Part shown: piece by piece, positions 8,738-17,587 of the stretch
Position numbering within the stretch: the stretch's first letter is position 1
Layout of the letters: each line of letters begins with the position of its first letter
Source of the DNA: Paenibacillus ferrarius
Lineage (GTDB): Bacteria; Bacillota; Bacilli; Paenibacillales; NBRC-103111
NCBI RefSeq assembly: GCF_002027705.1
Contig: NZ_MBTG01000001.1
Coordinates: forward strand, 434,001 to 498,000
Length of the DNA stretch: 64,000 nt
Direction: 5' to 3'
Notes under the pieces: model-generated
Database searches by the model: none
The model's input: only the letters and a program-made list of their open reading frames with translations
What the model was told of the DNA's origin: nothing
Position numbers and translations under genes: made by a program

Positions 8738-10177
8738 TTATTTCTGCTTGGCCTGAGCCTGTTTCTGGGCATCATCCGCTTGTTTCGCTTGCAGTAATTG
8801 TTCTTGTCCTTTATCTTGAATCGTCTTAAGTGCCTCATCAGCTGATTTCTTCCCATCGATGACGGCTTGAATTTCTTGATTGGCGAGCATGCTGAACGGC
8901 TGGTAGAAGCCAACTGGAATTTTCTCGTAACCTTTATAGCTCTTGTCAGGATTAGGTTTCAGGAGATAAAATGGCTCAAGATTATGGCCGTTTCTCTCTT
9001 TGGAGTATGCGGTGCGAGTCATCAGGCTGTTAGAAGACTTGGACATGACTCTAGCAAATTCGTCGCTGTTGATATATTTGATGAATTCCCAAGCCGCACG
9101 CGTATTCGGCGACTGGGCATTGATACCGAATAGATTGGATACGGAAACCGTGTTAGAAAAGTCCGGATTTTGTGGATCAATGGGAACCGTGACGATATCC
9201 CAATTGACAGGCTTCACATCTTTCAGACGGTCTTTAGCCTCTTGCAGAGTTTGCATCATATAGTTGCCGTCAATCGTCATTGCAACCTTGCCCATAGCGA
9301 ACAAATTTTCTTTGAGATAATCCTCGTACATGCGCGGCGCATTAGAATCGTTGTTTTGATTTTTGGGCATGTACAACGCACCGGATTTCAGAGAGTCGAC
9401 GGTAAGCTGAAGAGCTTTCTTCCAGGCATCTGTCTGGATCGTCAGCTTCATCTGCTCAGGATCGATGTAATCCAGACCCAGCGTCGTGCCGATGCTGCTC
9501 ATATATTGATAGGCGACTCCTTCGCGCATGTAAGAATAAGCGGAAAATCCATAAATTCGCTGATCTCCCTGACCATTGGTCGGGAATCGTTTGGCGAGAT
9601 TAATAACATCTTCCCAGCTCATCTTATTTTTCGGAAGTTCTATGCCATACTGCTCGAAGAGATCCTTATTATAGAATAGAGCCTGGCTGTAGAAGTCTGG
9701 TGAAAGTCCATATAATTTGCCTTCTCCTTTGAGCTTAATCGTCTCCAGAGTAGCTGGAAGGATCTGCTCCACATCGAATTTATCCTGCTTAATGACATCG
9801 TCCAGCGCATACAGACGTCCTTTTTGTACGAACTTTTCCAGTTGGTCGGTGCCGTTAACGAGGATAATATCCGGCTTTTCTTCCTCAATGAGTTTATCTA
9901 GCGCTTCTTGAGGATCTTGGCCAGATCCATAAATGCCTTGATTTGAGATAACCTCTACGTCAATATTCGGATTTTTGGCCATGAAAAGATTGCCGTACTG
10001 TTGGTAAAAGGAATTTTTGTCATAATACATCACTTTAATCGTTGCTTTCTCGTCTTTCCCCAACTTCTTAAGCGATCCATCTTCTCTTGAACTACCATCA
10101 GCCTTCACCGAAAAATTACACCCTGTCAGCGAAGCAGTTACCGCAATGGCAGCAAGTGTACACATCCAACGTTTCAT
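8738..10177 (-). CDS. Extracellular sugar-binding lipoprotein (ABC family 1), orphan
   Basis: A 479-residue lipoprotein with signal MKRWMCTLAAIAVTASLTGC (lipobox LTGC, Cys20) and a family-1 solute-binding fold (RIYGFSAYSY, GKVAMTIDGNYMM). The C-terminal tail is rich in Gln, Ala and Lys. GGAGGG 7 nt upstream fixes the ATG at 10177. No permease genes lie beside it, so it either supplies a transporter encoded elsewhere or serves as a sensor. The ligand is unknown. Confidence 0.85.
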   Translation of the reverse strand: MKRWMCTLAAIAVTASLTGCNFSVKADGSSREDGSLKKLGKDEKATIKVMYYDKNSFYQQYGNLFMAKNPNIDVEVISNQGIYGSGQDPQEALDKLIEEEKPDIILVNGTDQLEKFVQKGRLYALDDVIKQDKFDVEQILPATLETIKLKGEGKLYGLSPDFYSQALFYNKDLFEQYGIELPKNKMSWEDVINLAKRFPTNGQGDQRIYGFSAYSYMREGVAYQYMSSIGTTLGLDYIDPEQMKLTIQTDAWKKALQLTVDSLKSGALYMPKNQNNDSNAPRMYEDYLKENLFAMGKVAMTIDGNYMMQTLQEAKDRLKDVKPVNWDIVTVPIDPQNPDFSNTVSVSNLFGINAQSPNTRAAWEFIKYINSDEFARVMSKSSNSLMTRTAYSKERNGHNLEPFYLLKPNPDKSYKGYEKIPVGFYQPFSMLANQEIQAVIDGKKSADEALKTIQDKGQEQLLQAKQADDAQKQAQAKQK

Positions 10178-10361
10178 TTGATTCCCTCCATCTTTATCTA
10201 TTACCAAATATAGTAATATTTCCTTCACTATCATACACATATCGGATTGATAATACAAATTATTCCATAATTAGTAGAATAGAAGATTGTTTTGTCGAAT
10301 TTAAAGGCTCTCCAATCCGTAGGGATGGGGGAATGGTACCGACTCTTTTCTGATAATGGGG

Positions 10362-10389
10362 AAAAGGGCTGCCATTCGGCAGCCCTTTT
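10362..10389. terminator. Bidirectional terminator
   Basis: AAAAGGGCTGCC-ATTC-GGCAGCCCTTTT, a perfect 12-bp stem located 24 nt beyond the end of the leftward 10413-12011 gene. Confidence 0.85.
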
Positions 10390-10412
10390 AACAGTGAAAT
10401 CACTTTTTTCGT

Positions 10413-12011
10413 TCAACGGATGAATGTGACTGAAGAATCTCGAGCGGATTTAAGTAAAATCCCCTCGTCTGACGTGAATATGCGCGCGATCGGATCTGCT
10501 GCTTTCAGCAGCAAGTGACCTGAACTGTCCAGCAGAACGACGCCGTAGTCATCGTTTTCGCCAAACTGGCATACAAGCCGATTGTTCAATACTTGCACAT
10601 TGGCGACCGGTGTTGTCCATACGAGCGGATCATCCCCGTTCGGATCGGCCTGGTACAGCTCGAATCGGTTCGCGTCCTTCTTGGTTGTATAAAATACGTT
10701 GCCATCGATACTGTCAAACCAAGATACAGCATGGTCGGACAGTTTCATTTCGCGAGTCCCGTCTAGCGCGGACGAATATAAAGCATTGTCCTCATCTTTT
10801 ACATAGTATAGCTTGTTATCGATAAGCCGGAACCAGCTGACGTTCGAGTCGATAATTTTATTGCTTTTATTCGTTTGTAGATTGATTTTGTAAATCTTAT
10901 TTGCATCGGATTTGCTGTGTGTAGCAAGCAGGTACACATCGTCTCCTATGACGGCTGTAGATAAAGCATTAACTCCTACGTTTTCAACGTCACCGTTGTT
11001 AATGACATGACCACCGTATATTACGCTCGGATCCCCGACGCTCTTGGGTTTCGCTACATCCTGCCCCGGAGGCAATAATAACAAGTTGTCGCGTGCTAAC
11101 GCCGCTAAGCCCAGTTTAACAATCAACGTACCATATAGCGTGTCGCGGAAGTCCATATATCCAAAATACCCCGAGTTCAAAGACTCTGCTTTCCGGTCAA
11201 TACCAATTTTCACGAACTCGTCGTGACCCATAAAACCTCCCCCAAGGTGATAGGTAAACCACAGCGTGTTGTCACGGATTTGAAAGGATAAAGGAGTATG
11301 CTGAAGATCAAAACTCCCGATGTCATAAGTATATATCTCCTGCTTAAGTGATGGCTGCTGCACGGGAACCCGATATACATGGTTTGTCGTACCCGTCGTC
11401 TCGACGAAGTAGTAATCCCCCTTGAAAAGGGCGACATCGTTCTCTCCGGCATAAGCAGGGAGGCCGACAGTTTGCAGCTGCGGATTAAAAGATGTGATGC
11501 TGAGGCCCTTGGCATCGTCCCACCGGTAATCCCATCCGAACTCGTTGTGCGCAAAGCCCCATGTCAACGGAAAATACGTCATATCCCGGAAGCTTAGCAA
11601 CGGGTATTCTTCTTTGGAATTGTCAATCGTCTTCCCGTTGATCGTGACGGAGGATGCTGGAACCTCCGCCGCGTAGGCGGCTGCGTTGCGACGATCGGTC
11701 TTGTATGGCTCATACGAGGAGGTCACTTGGCTTTGCTTAATAGTCAAACCTTCGCTCGGAGACCAATTCGCCTCCAAACCAAGCAGTCTAGTATCGTTCC
11801 ACGTCATCGGAAAATAGGTGATATCGCGATAAACCAGCAACGGGTATTTGCGGTATTGATTTTCCACCGTGTGACCGTTCAGGTTCACTACAAAATCCGG
11901 CAGCGTTACCCTCACGCTCATATCTGCAGCTCGACTATGTCCCGCAGGCGCCAATAAGCTTATGCATATTGAAAAAACGACCGCATTTCCGGCCCATTTT
12001 GTTCTCATCAT
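10413..12011 (-). CDS. Secreted copper-amine-oxidase-N / DUF5050-like protein
   Basis: A 532-residue protein with an N-terminal signal peptide ending near GHSRAADM. Two tandem modules follow (about residues 35-95 and 125-180), each with the pattern KYPLL-YRD-TYFP-TW, which resembles the copper amine oxidase N-terminal domain of Paenibacillus surface proteins. The remaining 340 residues contain repeated short motifs (DNKLYYVKDEDNALY, DGNVFYTT) typical of DUF5050 beta-propellers. AGGAG 8 nt upstream supports the ATG at 12011. Likely a cell-envelope or extracellular protein; exact role unknown. Confidence 0.75.
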   Translation of the reverse strand: MMRTKWAGNAVVFSICISLLAPAGHSRAADMSVRVTLPDFVVNLNGHTVENQYRKYPLLVYRDITYFPMTWNDTRLLGLEANWSPSEGLTIKQSQVTSSYEPYKTDRRNAAAYAAEVPASSVTINGKTIDNSKEEYPLLSFRDMTYFPLTWGFAHNEFGWDYRWDDAKGLSITSFNPQLQTVGLPAYAGENDVALFKGDYYFVETTGTTNHVYRVPVQQPSLKQEIYTYDIGSFDLQHTPLSFQIRDNTLWFTYHLGGGFMGHDEFVKIGIDRKAESLNSGYFGYMDFRDTLYGTLIVKLGLAALARDNLLLLPPGQDVAKPKSVGDPSVIYGGHVINNGDVENVGVNALSTAVIGDDVYLLATHSKSDANKIYKINLQTNKSNKIIDSNVSWFRLIDNKLYYVKDEDNALYSSALDGTREMKLSDHAVSWFDSIDGNVFYTTKKDANRFELYQADPNGDDPLVWTTPVANVQVLNNRLVCQFGENDDYGVVLLDSSGHLLLKAADPIARIFTSDEGILLKSARDSSVTFIR

Positions 12012-12191
12012 TGTCTCCGCTCCTCTCGGTTGATATATACGCTGGAACATGGTAAAAAGTTACAGCTCGCTTTTGCTAGATCGTGAATGGAGACTATCAT
12101 GGATCTAGTGCCTTTTTTCAAGTAAAATTGTGGTAAAATATTGCTGATAACATCGATTAGATAGCCTAAAGAAATGTTTGGGAGTGAGGCA

Positions 12192-12776
12192 ATGGAATTT
12201 GAAATCCACATTACGCTCAATGATTTAAAGCTTGACGAGAAGGATGCTTTTATAAGCATTTGTCAATCGGAACGATTGAAACCTGTTATGATCATCTTGG
12301 ATCATGGAAATTACATCAATCAACCGATGATTACAGGAGTTATCCACCGTACAGATTTTCATGAAGCTAATAAAGAAATTGAAAAGATTGCAGATAAGTT
12401 TCAAAATAACGGCTTTATAGTTGTTAGAAAAAAAATAGAAATTTCTCCAAAGGAAGAAGAGTATTTTCACCAGCCAATCATCAAAAGTTCTAAACCTTAT
12501 TTTGAATGGCATGGCAAAGTACAGGTTGATGATGTTGCTATGTTAAAAAATTTATGTGAAGGTCATGGCGGACATATTTCAAGAAACTCTTTAAATGTGA
12601 ATGGGAAAGTGAGATTTATAACCGTCAGAGAATATGAAAGTGCGCAACAGTTTTACGATCGAGTAGAAAAGATACATACCATTTTGAACGTAAATAAAAT
12701 AGAGCTATTGAAAGAACAATATGAATTATGTATCTATGACAGTAGGGAAGAGTTGGACAGCGGATGGATTTCATAA
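12192..12776 (+). CDS. Uncharacterised protein, partner of the AbiEii-type nucleotidyltransferase
   Basis: A 194-residue cytosolic protein with no signal or membrane segment. It appears to contain two similar halves: an N-terminal one beginning FEIHITLNDL and a C-terminal one beginning PYFEWHGKVQVDD, each followed by a helix and strands (SICQSERLKPVMI and NLCEGHGGHISRN). I do not recognise a named family. The GGAGTGAGG site selects the ATG at 12192. It ends 21 nt before an AbiEii-like gene and is probably cotranscribed with it, so it occupies the position where AbiEi antitoxin would normally lie, but has no visible winged-helix. Confidence 0.75.
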   Translation: MEFEIHITLNDLKLDEKDAFISICQSERLKPVMIILDHGNYINQPMITGVIHRTDFHEANKEIEKIADKFQNNGFIVVRKKIEISPKEEEYFHQPIIKSSKPYFEWHGKVQVDDVAMLKNLCEGHGGHISRNSLNVNGKVRFITVREYESAQQFYDRVEKIHTILNVNKIELLKEQYELCIYDSREELDSGWIS

Positions 12777-12797
12777 TTTTATTGGCGGGGGACACAT

Positions 12798-13679
12798 ATG
12801 AGTGGAATGAATAAGGTAAAAGATTTGAATGATGAGGTAAGAGAGCTCGTTGTTTTAGAAGCGCTTTTGAGAAGAGTATCTCTTGTGCACATGCCATTTG
12901 TATTAAAAGGCAGCTTGCTAACGAGACAATTTATGGACAACCGAGAAATTCGGTCCGTGGAAGATATAGACTTTTTGTATGCAGGCAAGATCAAAGACGT
13001 TGAACATGCGCGTGAAACATTTACAAATTGGATGATTCAAGTGACCGAACTGGACCTAAACGACGGGATACGATTTAGAAGTTTTCGAGACAATGCATTT
13101 TGGCGATATATCGATTATGCAATGGCAGATGATTTTCCGACGGTTAATACGGATATTGCCTATTATTTCGAAGGGGAAGAAGGGGAAGCGCGTCAGTATC
13201 ACGAGTTTTGTCTGGATGTTTCCTTTAACTTAGAACTGGGAATAGAACCCGTTTCTATAGTATATCAATCTGTATTGGTTGATAGCTTCTTTGTTCCGTT
13301 CACCGTTCCGCTTTCAATCCAGGTTGCTTGGAAACTGCATCAAACAATAGTGAGACCTAGGTTTAAAGATCTTTATGATCTAAAACATTTATTATCACAT
13401 CCAACTTACGACCAGAGTGCGCTTAAGGAAACCTTACAGGCTCTCGTCAATGAATGCAATATAGATCGGGCTATTACAAAAGCTGATATAAAAAAGATAC
13501 TTGTCGACGATTTATATGATCTCTATCCTTTATTATCCGAAGATTATGATTTGAAAAAGTATGCTGGAAACATGACTCTTGACATATATTTTATGCAAAT
13601 TGTGACTGATTTACGTAAAAAAATGGATCTATCCGGGATAAATGCGGATGCTTTTGAAAATCTACCAAGTCCAACATAA
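12798..13679 (+). CDS. AbiEii/AbiGii-type nucleotidyltransferase
   Basis: A 293-residue DNA-polymerase-beta-fold nucleotidyltransferase. Core motifs are KGS (37-39), the metal-binding DID (56-58) about 17 residues later, and a C-terminal RFKDLYDL (188-195) resembling the conserved KDxxD motif of AbiEii toxins. AbiEii proteins nucleotidylate tRNA or other targets and act with AbiEi antitoxin, which is absent here. The gene follows the uncharacterised 12192-12776 gene. Possible role: toxin-antitoxin or phage-defence pair, or a housekeeping-like NTase. Confidence 0.8.
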   Translation: MSGMNKVKDLNDEVRELVVLEALLRRVSLVHMPFVLKGSLLTRQFMDNREIRSVEDIDFLYAGKIKDVEHARETFTNWMIQVTELDLNDGIRFRSFRDNAFWRYIDYAMADDFPTVNTDIAYYFEGEEGEARQYHEFCLDVSFNLELGIEPVSIVYQSVLVDSFFVPFTVPLSIQVAWKLHQTIVRPRFKDLYDLKHLLSHPTYDQSALKETLQALVNECNIDRAITKADIKKILVDDLYDLYPLLSEDYDLKKYAGNMTLDIYFMQIVTDLRKKMDLSGINADAFENLPSPT

Positions 13680-13729
13680 CATTTTTAACTAATTTGAACC
13701 TTTAATGGAGATAGGAGGACAGGTACAAA

Positions 13730-14827
13730 ATGAAAATATATGTGATTATCCAAACCATGGTGTTGGCTGCCCTACTTGCTGCAGGCTGTGATCATTCTAT
13801 ACCGGAAAATGTTCCAACTTCCCAGCAAACGCCTGAAACGAAGCCCGCTCAAGTTGTGTTGGAGGGTTTTCCCATGCCATTAACAAGCGGAAATCGCATA
13901 TATTTTTATCATGAAGGCGATATGACGGGATGGACGATCGACCGTCCACCCAATGCCAGCGTCAGAACGGGGCTGCAAGTCTATCGTACGGATACCCGTG
14001 GTGGAAATTGGGCTTACACTCAGCTGCCAATCGAGCAGTCATGGGAGGCTGAAGTGGATCGAGATCATCTCCTGACATCACTTCATCAAAATGGCCCTTC
14101 TTTGATCATGCTGCAATCGGAGCCAAAAGAGAATCTGACACGAAAAACGCTGTACCGATCAGAAGACAATGGAACAACCTGGACCTTTGATGGTGACTTA
14201 ACATCCAGTATCAGCGGGGAAGTCGCTTCAATGATGATTCAAGAGGATGGAATAGGCTATATCACCTCCTCCTACAAAATGAAGGATGTGATTCCCTTTT
14301 ATCGCACAACGGATAGCGGGAAGAGCTGGATCGTACAAGAGTTTCCTCATCAGAGGGACTTTCAGTTCGCAGTGGCATATCCACCAGAACTTGGCGAGGA
14401 TGGGGTGGGAACGGTCAGAGTCGATTATACAAAGGAACAGGGAACGGATTCTGTTTATTACGAAACCACAGACAACGGCTCAAACTGGCATCTCTTCGAA
14501 ACGGCATCGATCCTGCGATTTCATGGCGACCCAGCTGCTCTTGATACCATAAAACGCTTTGCCGACCATTGGTTAGCTCAAGATGAGCAGAAAGTCGGCA
14601 AGCTGTTGGAAGTGGGAGCATCCGTATCGTGGATTACTTCAATGAAGACGCACAGATATACGTTTATCAGAGCATATCCGCCTTCAAATGAACCAGATCA
14701 GGATCAGCTATGCGTCGGGCTTCAATACCAAACGGATGTAAAAGACGATCCGGCTATTGGAACTATGGCGGTCTGTGTGCGAAAGCAAAAAAGCAGCAAT
14801 GAGTGGAGAGTCTACATGTTGGATTGA
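13730..14827 (+). CDS. Lipoprotein with BNR/sialidase-like beta-propeller
   Basis: A 365-residue protein. MKIYVIIQTMVLAALLAAGC is a lipoprotein signal (lipobox LAAGC). Several Asp-box-like repeats follow: YRSEDNGTTW, YRTTDSGKSW, YETTDNGSNW. These mark a beta-propeller of the sialidase/BNR type, but no catalytic Arg triad or Tyr is recognisable, so this is more likely a binding or structural propeller. AGGAGG lies upstream at a somewhat long spacing. It appears monocistronic. Confidence 0.8.
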   Translation: MKIYVIIQTMVLAALLAAGCDHSIPENVPTSQQTPETKPAQVVLEGFPMPLTSGNRIYFYHEGDMTGWTIDRPPNASVRTGLQVYRTDTRGGNWAYTQLPIEQSWEAEVDRDHLLTSLHQNGPSLIMLQSEPKENLTRKTLYRSEDNGTTWTFDGDLTSSISGEVASMMIQEDGIGYITSSYKMKDVIPFYRTTDSGKSWIVQEFPHQRDFQFAVAYPPELGEDGVGTVRVDYTKEQGTDSVYYETTDNGSNWHLFETASILRFHGDPAALDTIKRFADHWLAQDEQKVGKLLEVGASVSWITSMKTHRYTFIRAYPPSNEPDQDQLCVGLQYQTDVKDDPAIGTMAVCVRKQKSSNEWRVYMLD

Positions 14828-14847
14828 TGGACTCATGCTGAAAAGGT

Positions 14848-15846
14848 TTATCTCATAGCAGTAGCAGATTGTCCTTCAACAACGTGATGAGCGATCAGAG
14901 TTTCGCTTGGGATGTCTTGATTGTTAATCTTATTAATCAATAAATCTGCCAGTCTTGTGCCTATTTCATTCACATTATAATCAACTGTTGTAATTGCCGG
15001 ATTAATGTACTTCAGCACATCGATATTATCAAAACCCATAAGACCGATTTGCTCAGGAACTTTGATTTTACGATCATTTAACCATTTCAGCACTTCAAGG
15101 GCATATACGTCACTAGAACATAGAATCGCGCTTGAAGAATCCGTCGTATCCATCAAGGTTTCTAATTCGGCTAAATAGTTCTTCTGGGCGATAATGTCAA
15201 ACCGCATATCAGGGGTTGCTTCGCAAGCTTCAATAAAACCGTTATAACGTTGTTCGGGAACATGAATATTTTCTTTTCCTTTCCTCATTAGCGGAGGACT
15301 TATGTAGATCAAACGGCGGTACCCTTGTTGGATTAAAAAGGAGACAGAGTCCTGGATGGCTTGTTTGTCATCGATCCAGATGTAGGGAAAAGGGCCGTTA
15401 AGGCGATTCCCGAATGTCACAATAGGCGTTCGAGAGCGAAGCAGGAGAGATTCGAACTTTTTGTTGAAATTTGCCGGGAGCAGTGCGATGCCATCAACTC
15501 TACGGTCTAATAAATTATTGATATACTCCAATTCGAGCTCTTTGTCGCGATGAGATAAGACCAGATATACGATATACCCCCGTTTGCGGGCTTCGGCTTC
15601 GAAAGCATGAAAGAGTTGGGAGAAAATACGATTATGGATATCGAAAAGTACAATACCCAAGGTTTTCGTATGGCCTTTAACGAGGCTTTGGGCCAAAAAA
15701 TGAGGGCGATAGCCGAGCTCTTCAGCAACGCGCAGTATCTTCTCGCGCGTTTCAGGATGAATACCTGGGCGATTGTTTAAGGCTCTATCCACCGTTCCCC
15801 GTGTAACGCCACAGAGTTCCGCGATTTGCTTGCTAGTTATATTCAT
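14848..15846 (-). CDS. LacI family transcriptional regulator
   Basis: A 332-residue regulator: N-terminal LacI HTH (TSKQIAELCGVTRGTVDRAL, residues 4-23) with hinge helix, then a periplasmic-binding-protein-like effector domain. GGAGG lies 11 nt before the ATG. It is divergent from an ABC sugar importer and a GH116-like glucosidase. Three copies of one 14-bp site in the shared intergenic region are the likely operators, so it probably represses the transporter operon and itself until the sugar is present (inference). Confidence 0.9.
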   Translation of the reverse strand: MNITSKQIAELCGVTRGTVDRALNNRPGIHPETREKILRVAEELGYRPHFLAQSLVKGHTKTLGIVLFDIHNRIFSQLFHAFEAEARKRGYIVYLVLSHRDKELELEYINNLLDRRVDGIALLPANFNKKFESLLLRSRTPIVTFGNRLNGPFPYIWIDDKQAIQDSVSFLIQQGYRRLIYISPPLMRKGKENIHVPEQRYNGFIEACEATPDMRFDIIAQKNYLAELETLMDTTDSSSAILCSSDVYALEVLKWLNDRKIKVPEQIGLMGFDNIDVLKYINPAITTVDYNVNEIGTRLADLLINKINNQDIPSETLIAHHVVEGQSATAMR

Positions 15847-15917
15847 ACCAATTGTGGCCTCCTGACCAAGGAATCATTTGGTCTAATCCTAGCGTAACTG
15901 AAGGGCAAGGTCAATAC

Positions 15918-15931
15918 TTCGTGCTCGTGAA
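15918..15931 (-). promoter_or_regulatory. Candidate LacI operator, copy 1
   Basis: On the minus strand this reads TTCACGAGCACGAA, one mismatch from copy 3. It lies about 70 nt upstream of the LacI start, where it could control the regulator's own promoter. Confidence 0.6.
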
Positions 15932-16019
15932 CGATATAGAAAATGGTAATGTAGGAAAGCTGGTTTATATTTTAAATAAAGCGTTTACAAATTTAGAGTC
16001 ATTTGATAAGATGGATTCG

Positions 16020-16033
16020 TTCACGTGCACGAT
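16020..16033 (+). promoter_or_regulatory. Candidate LacI operator, copy 2
   Basis: TTCACGTGCACGAT contains the perfect palindrome CGTGCACG and differs at one position from copy 3, 118 nt downstream. Confidence 0.65.
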
Positions 16034-16137
16034 CCATGTTGTGGAGCTCCAATATTACCACAGTGATGTAAGATTAGTGTCTGAGGGACGCCTCTGACCA
16101 CTAATTGGTTTTCCGCTATTTTTTTTATTAATTTCCG

Positions 16138-16151
16138 TTCACGTGCACGAA
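16138..16151 (+). promoter_or_regulatory. Candidate LacI operator, copy 3
   Basis: TTCACGTGCACGAA, 105 nt before the binding-protein start and probably near the operon promoter. Sites 118 nt apart suit DNA looping by a LacI-type protein (inference). The rest of the 15847-16255 intergenic region shows no gene. Confidence 0.65.
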
Positions 16152-16255
16152 CCTTCAAGCGACCATGAACAACAGCGAAGACAGACATCTGGCCGCACCG
16201 GAAGAGAGTATTTTCGGGAGTGTGGAACCACAATCTGTTAAGGATGGTGTTGACA

Positions 16256-17518
16256 ATGAGAAAGGTCTGGGTCTTTCTAATCATTTTTTCACTTGGATGG
16301 TCGTTAGTCGCATGCAGCTCAGGGGAAGGGTCCTCCAAGTCAAACCAAGCGGAGCTTACCTTAGTTTGGAGCAAGAATGAAGCATCCGATGAACAGTTAA
16401 CTACGATTTTGGCAGAGTTTAATAAGCTTAACCCGGATATTAAAGTGAAGCGAGTTGAAGTGGTCAACAGTAGTTGGGCTGATTATTTCAATAAAATTCA
16501 AACGATGATTGCTGGCGGGAATTCGCCTGACGTGATTCGGGTCGCTATCGAAGGTATTCAGATGTTTGCTAAGCAAGATCTGCTTCTCCCGCTGGATTCC
16601 TATATGAAAGCTGATCCAGCAGCCATGGAGAATTATAATGATCTGCATCCCAAGCTCCAGTCGCCATTTGTCATCGACAATAAAACGTATGGTTTTGTTT
16701 GGGACTGGAATAATGTTGTGATGCATTTCAACACCGATCTCCTCAAACAAGCTGGGCTATCCACGCCGAATAAGAACTGGACGAAAGATGATTTCCTCCA
16801 GTATGCGCAGAAGCTTACCACGGAGAAGGACGGCAAAAAGACGTTTGGCTTTGCCATTCCAAACTACTATTTTGGGGCATCAGCATGGTTGTTTAATAAT
16901 AACGCAAGTATACTTAACGACGATATGACTACAAGTAAGCTGGATGATCCTAATGCCATCGAGATGATGCAATTTTTTCAAGATTTAATCTATAAATACA
17001 AAGTCGCACCAGTTCCAAGTCCCAAAGATGATGCAATACAGATGTTAATGAATGGTCAGGTTGCCATGATGTCGGCTGGAAAATGGCCCTTTGGCACGTA
17101 TGAAAAGAATAAATTTACGAACATTGACGTGCAGTTTTTACCAACGTTCAAGACCAATAAAGTTATTTTTGGTTCAGGTGCATTCCCCGTATTGAAATCG
17201 ACGAAATATCCGGAAGCGGCCTACAAGCTTTCAGCCTTTCTTGGTGGTGTGTACTCCCAGAAGACAACACTTTCGAATACATCAATCCCAACGCGTATTT
17301 CTGTCATGAATGAAGTGTTGCCTAAGACACCGGCGCAGAATTGGAAGGTATATGCGGAGAGTGCCGATATTGCCAAAGCCGTTGAAGCCCCGATGCAATA
17401 TGGCGAAATTCAAGGTGTATTCGATCGACATGTGTCGGAAATTCTGTCTAACCAATCCGATGCGGCGACGGCAATGAAGAAGGCCAAACAAGAAATCGAT
17501 GCCATCCTGAAAAAATGA
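16256..17518 (+). CDS. Sugar ABC transporter substrate-binding lipoprotein
   Basis: A 420-residue family-1 binding protein with signal MRKVWVFLIIFSLGWSLVAC (lipobox LVAC), then ELTLVWSKNEASDEQ, FNKLNPDIKV and GNSPDVIRVA. AAGGATGG 8 nt upstream fixes the ATG at 16256. It is followed by a stable intercistronic hairpin and two MalF/MalG-type permeases. No ATPase gene is present, as is usual for Bacillales importers sharing an MsmX-type ATPase. The substrate is probably a glucoside, given the GH116-like enzyme downstream. Confidence 0.9.
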   Translation: MRKVWVFLIIFSLGWSLVACSSGEGSSKSNQAELTLVWSKNEASDEQLTTILAEFNKLNPDIKVKRVEVVNSSWADYFNKIQTMIAGGNSPDVIRVAIEGIQMFAKQDLLLPLDSYMKADPAAMENYNDLHPKLQSPFVIDNKTYGFVWDWNNVVMHFNTDLLKQAGLSTPNKNWTKDDFLQYAQKLTTEKDGKKTFGFAIPNYYFGASAWLFNNNASILNDDMTTSKLDDPNAIEMMQFFQDLIYKYKVAPVPSPKDDAIQMLMNGQVAMMSAGKWPFGTYEKNKFTNIDVQFLPTFKTNKVIFGSGAFPVLKSTKYPEAAYKLSAFLGGVYSQKTTLSNTSIPTRISVMNEVLPKTPAQNWKVYAESADIAKAVEAPMQYGEIQGVFDRHVSEILSNQSDAATAMKKAKQEIDAILKK

Positions 17519-17530
17519 CGCTGAATCCGT

Positions 17531-17563
17531 GTGCCAAGGGCGATCAAAATGATCGCCCGGCAC
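17531..17563 (+). other. Intercistronic hairpin between binding protein and permease
   Basis: GTGCC-AA-GGGCGATC-AAAAT-GATCGCCC-GGCAC forms a strong two-part stem without a T-run. Such hairpins often protect the 3' end of the binding-protein transcript so that it is more abundant than the permease mRNA (inference). Confidence 0.65.
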
Positions 17564-17587
17564 CCCGATTCATAGGAGGGAGCAAGC

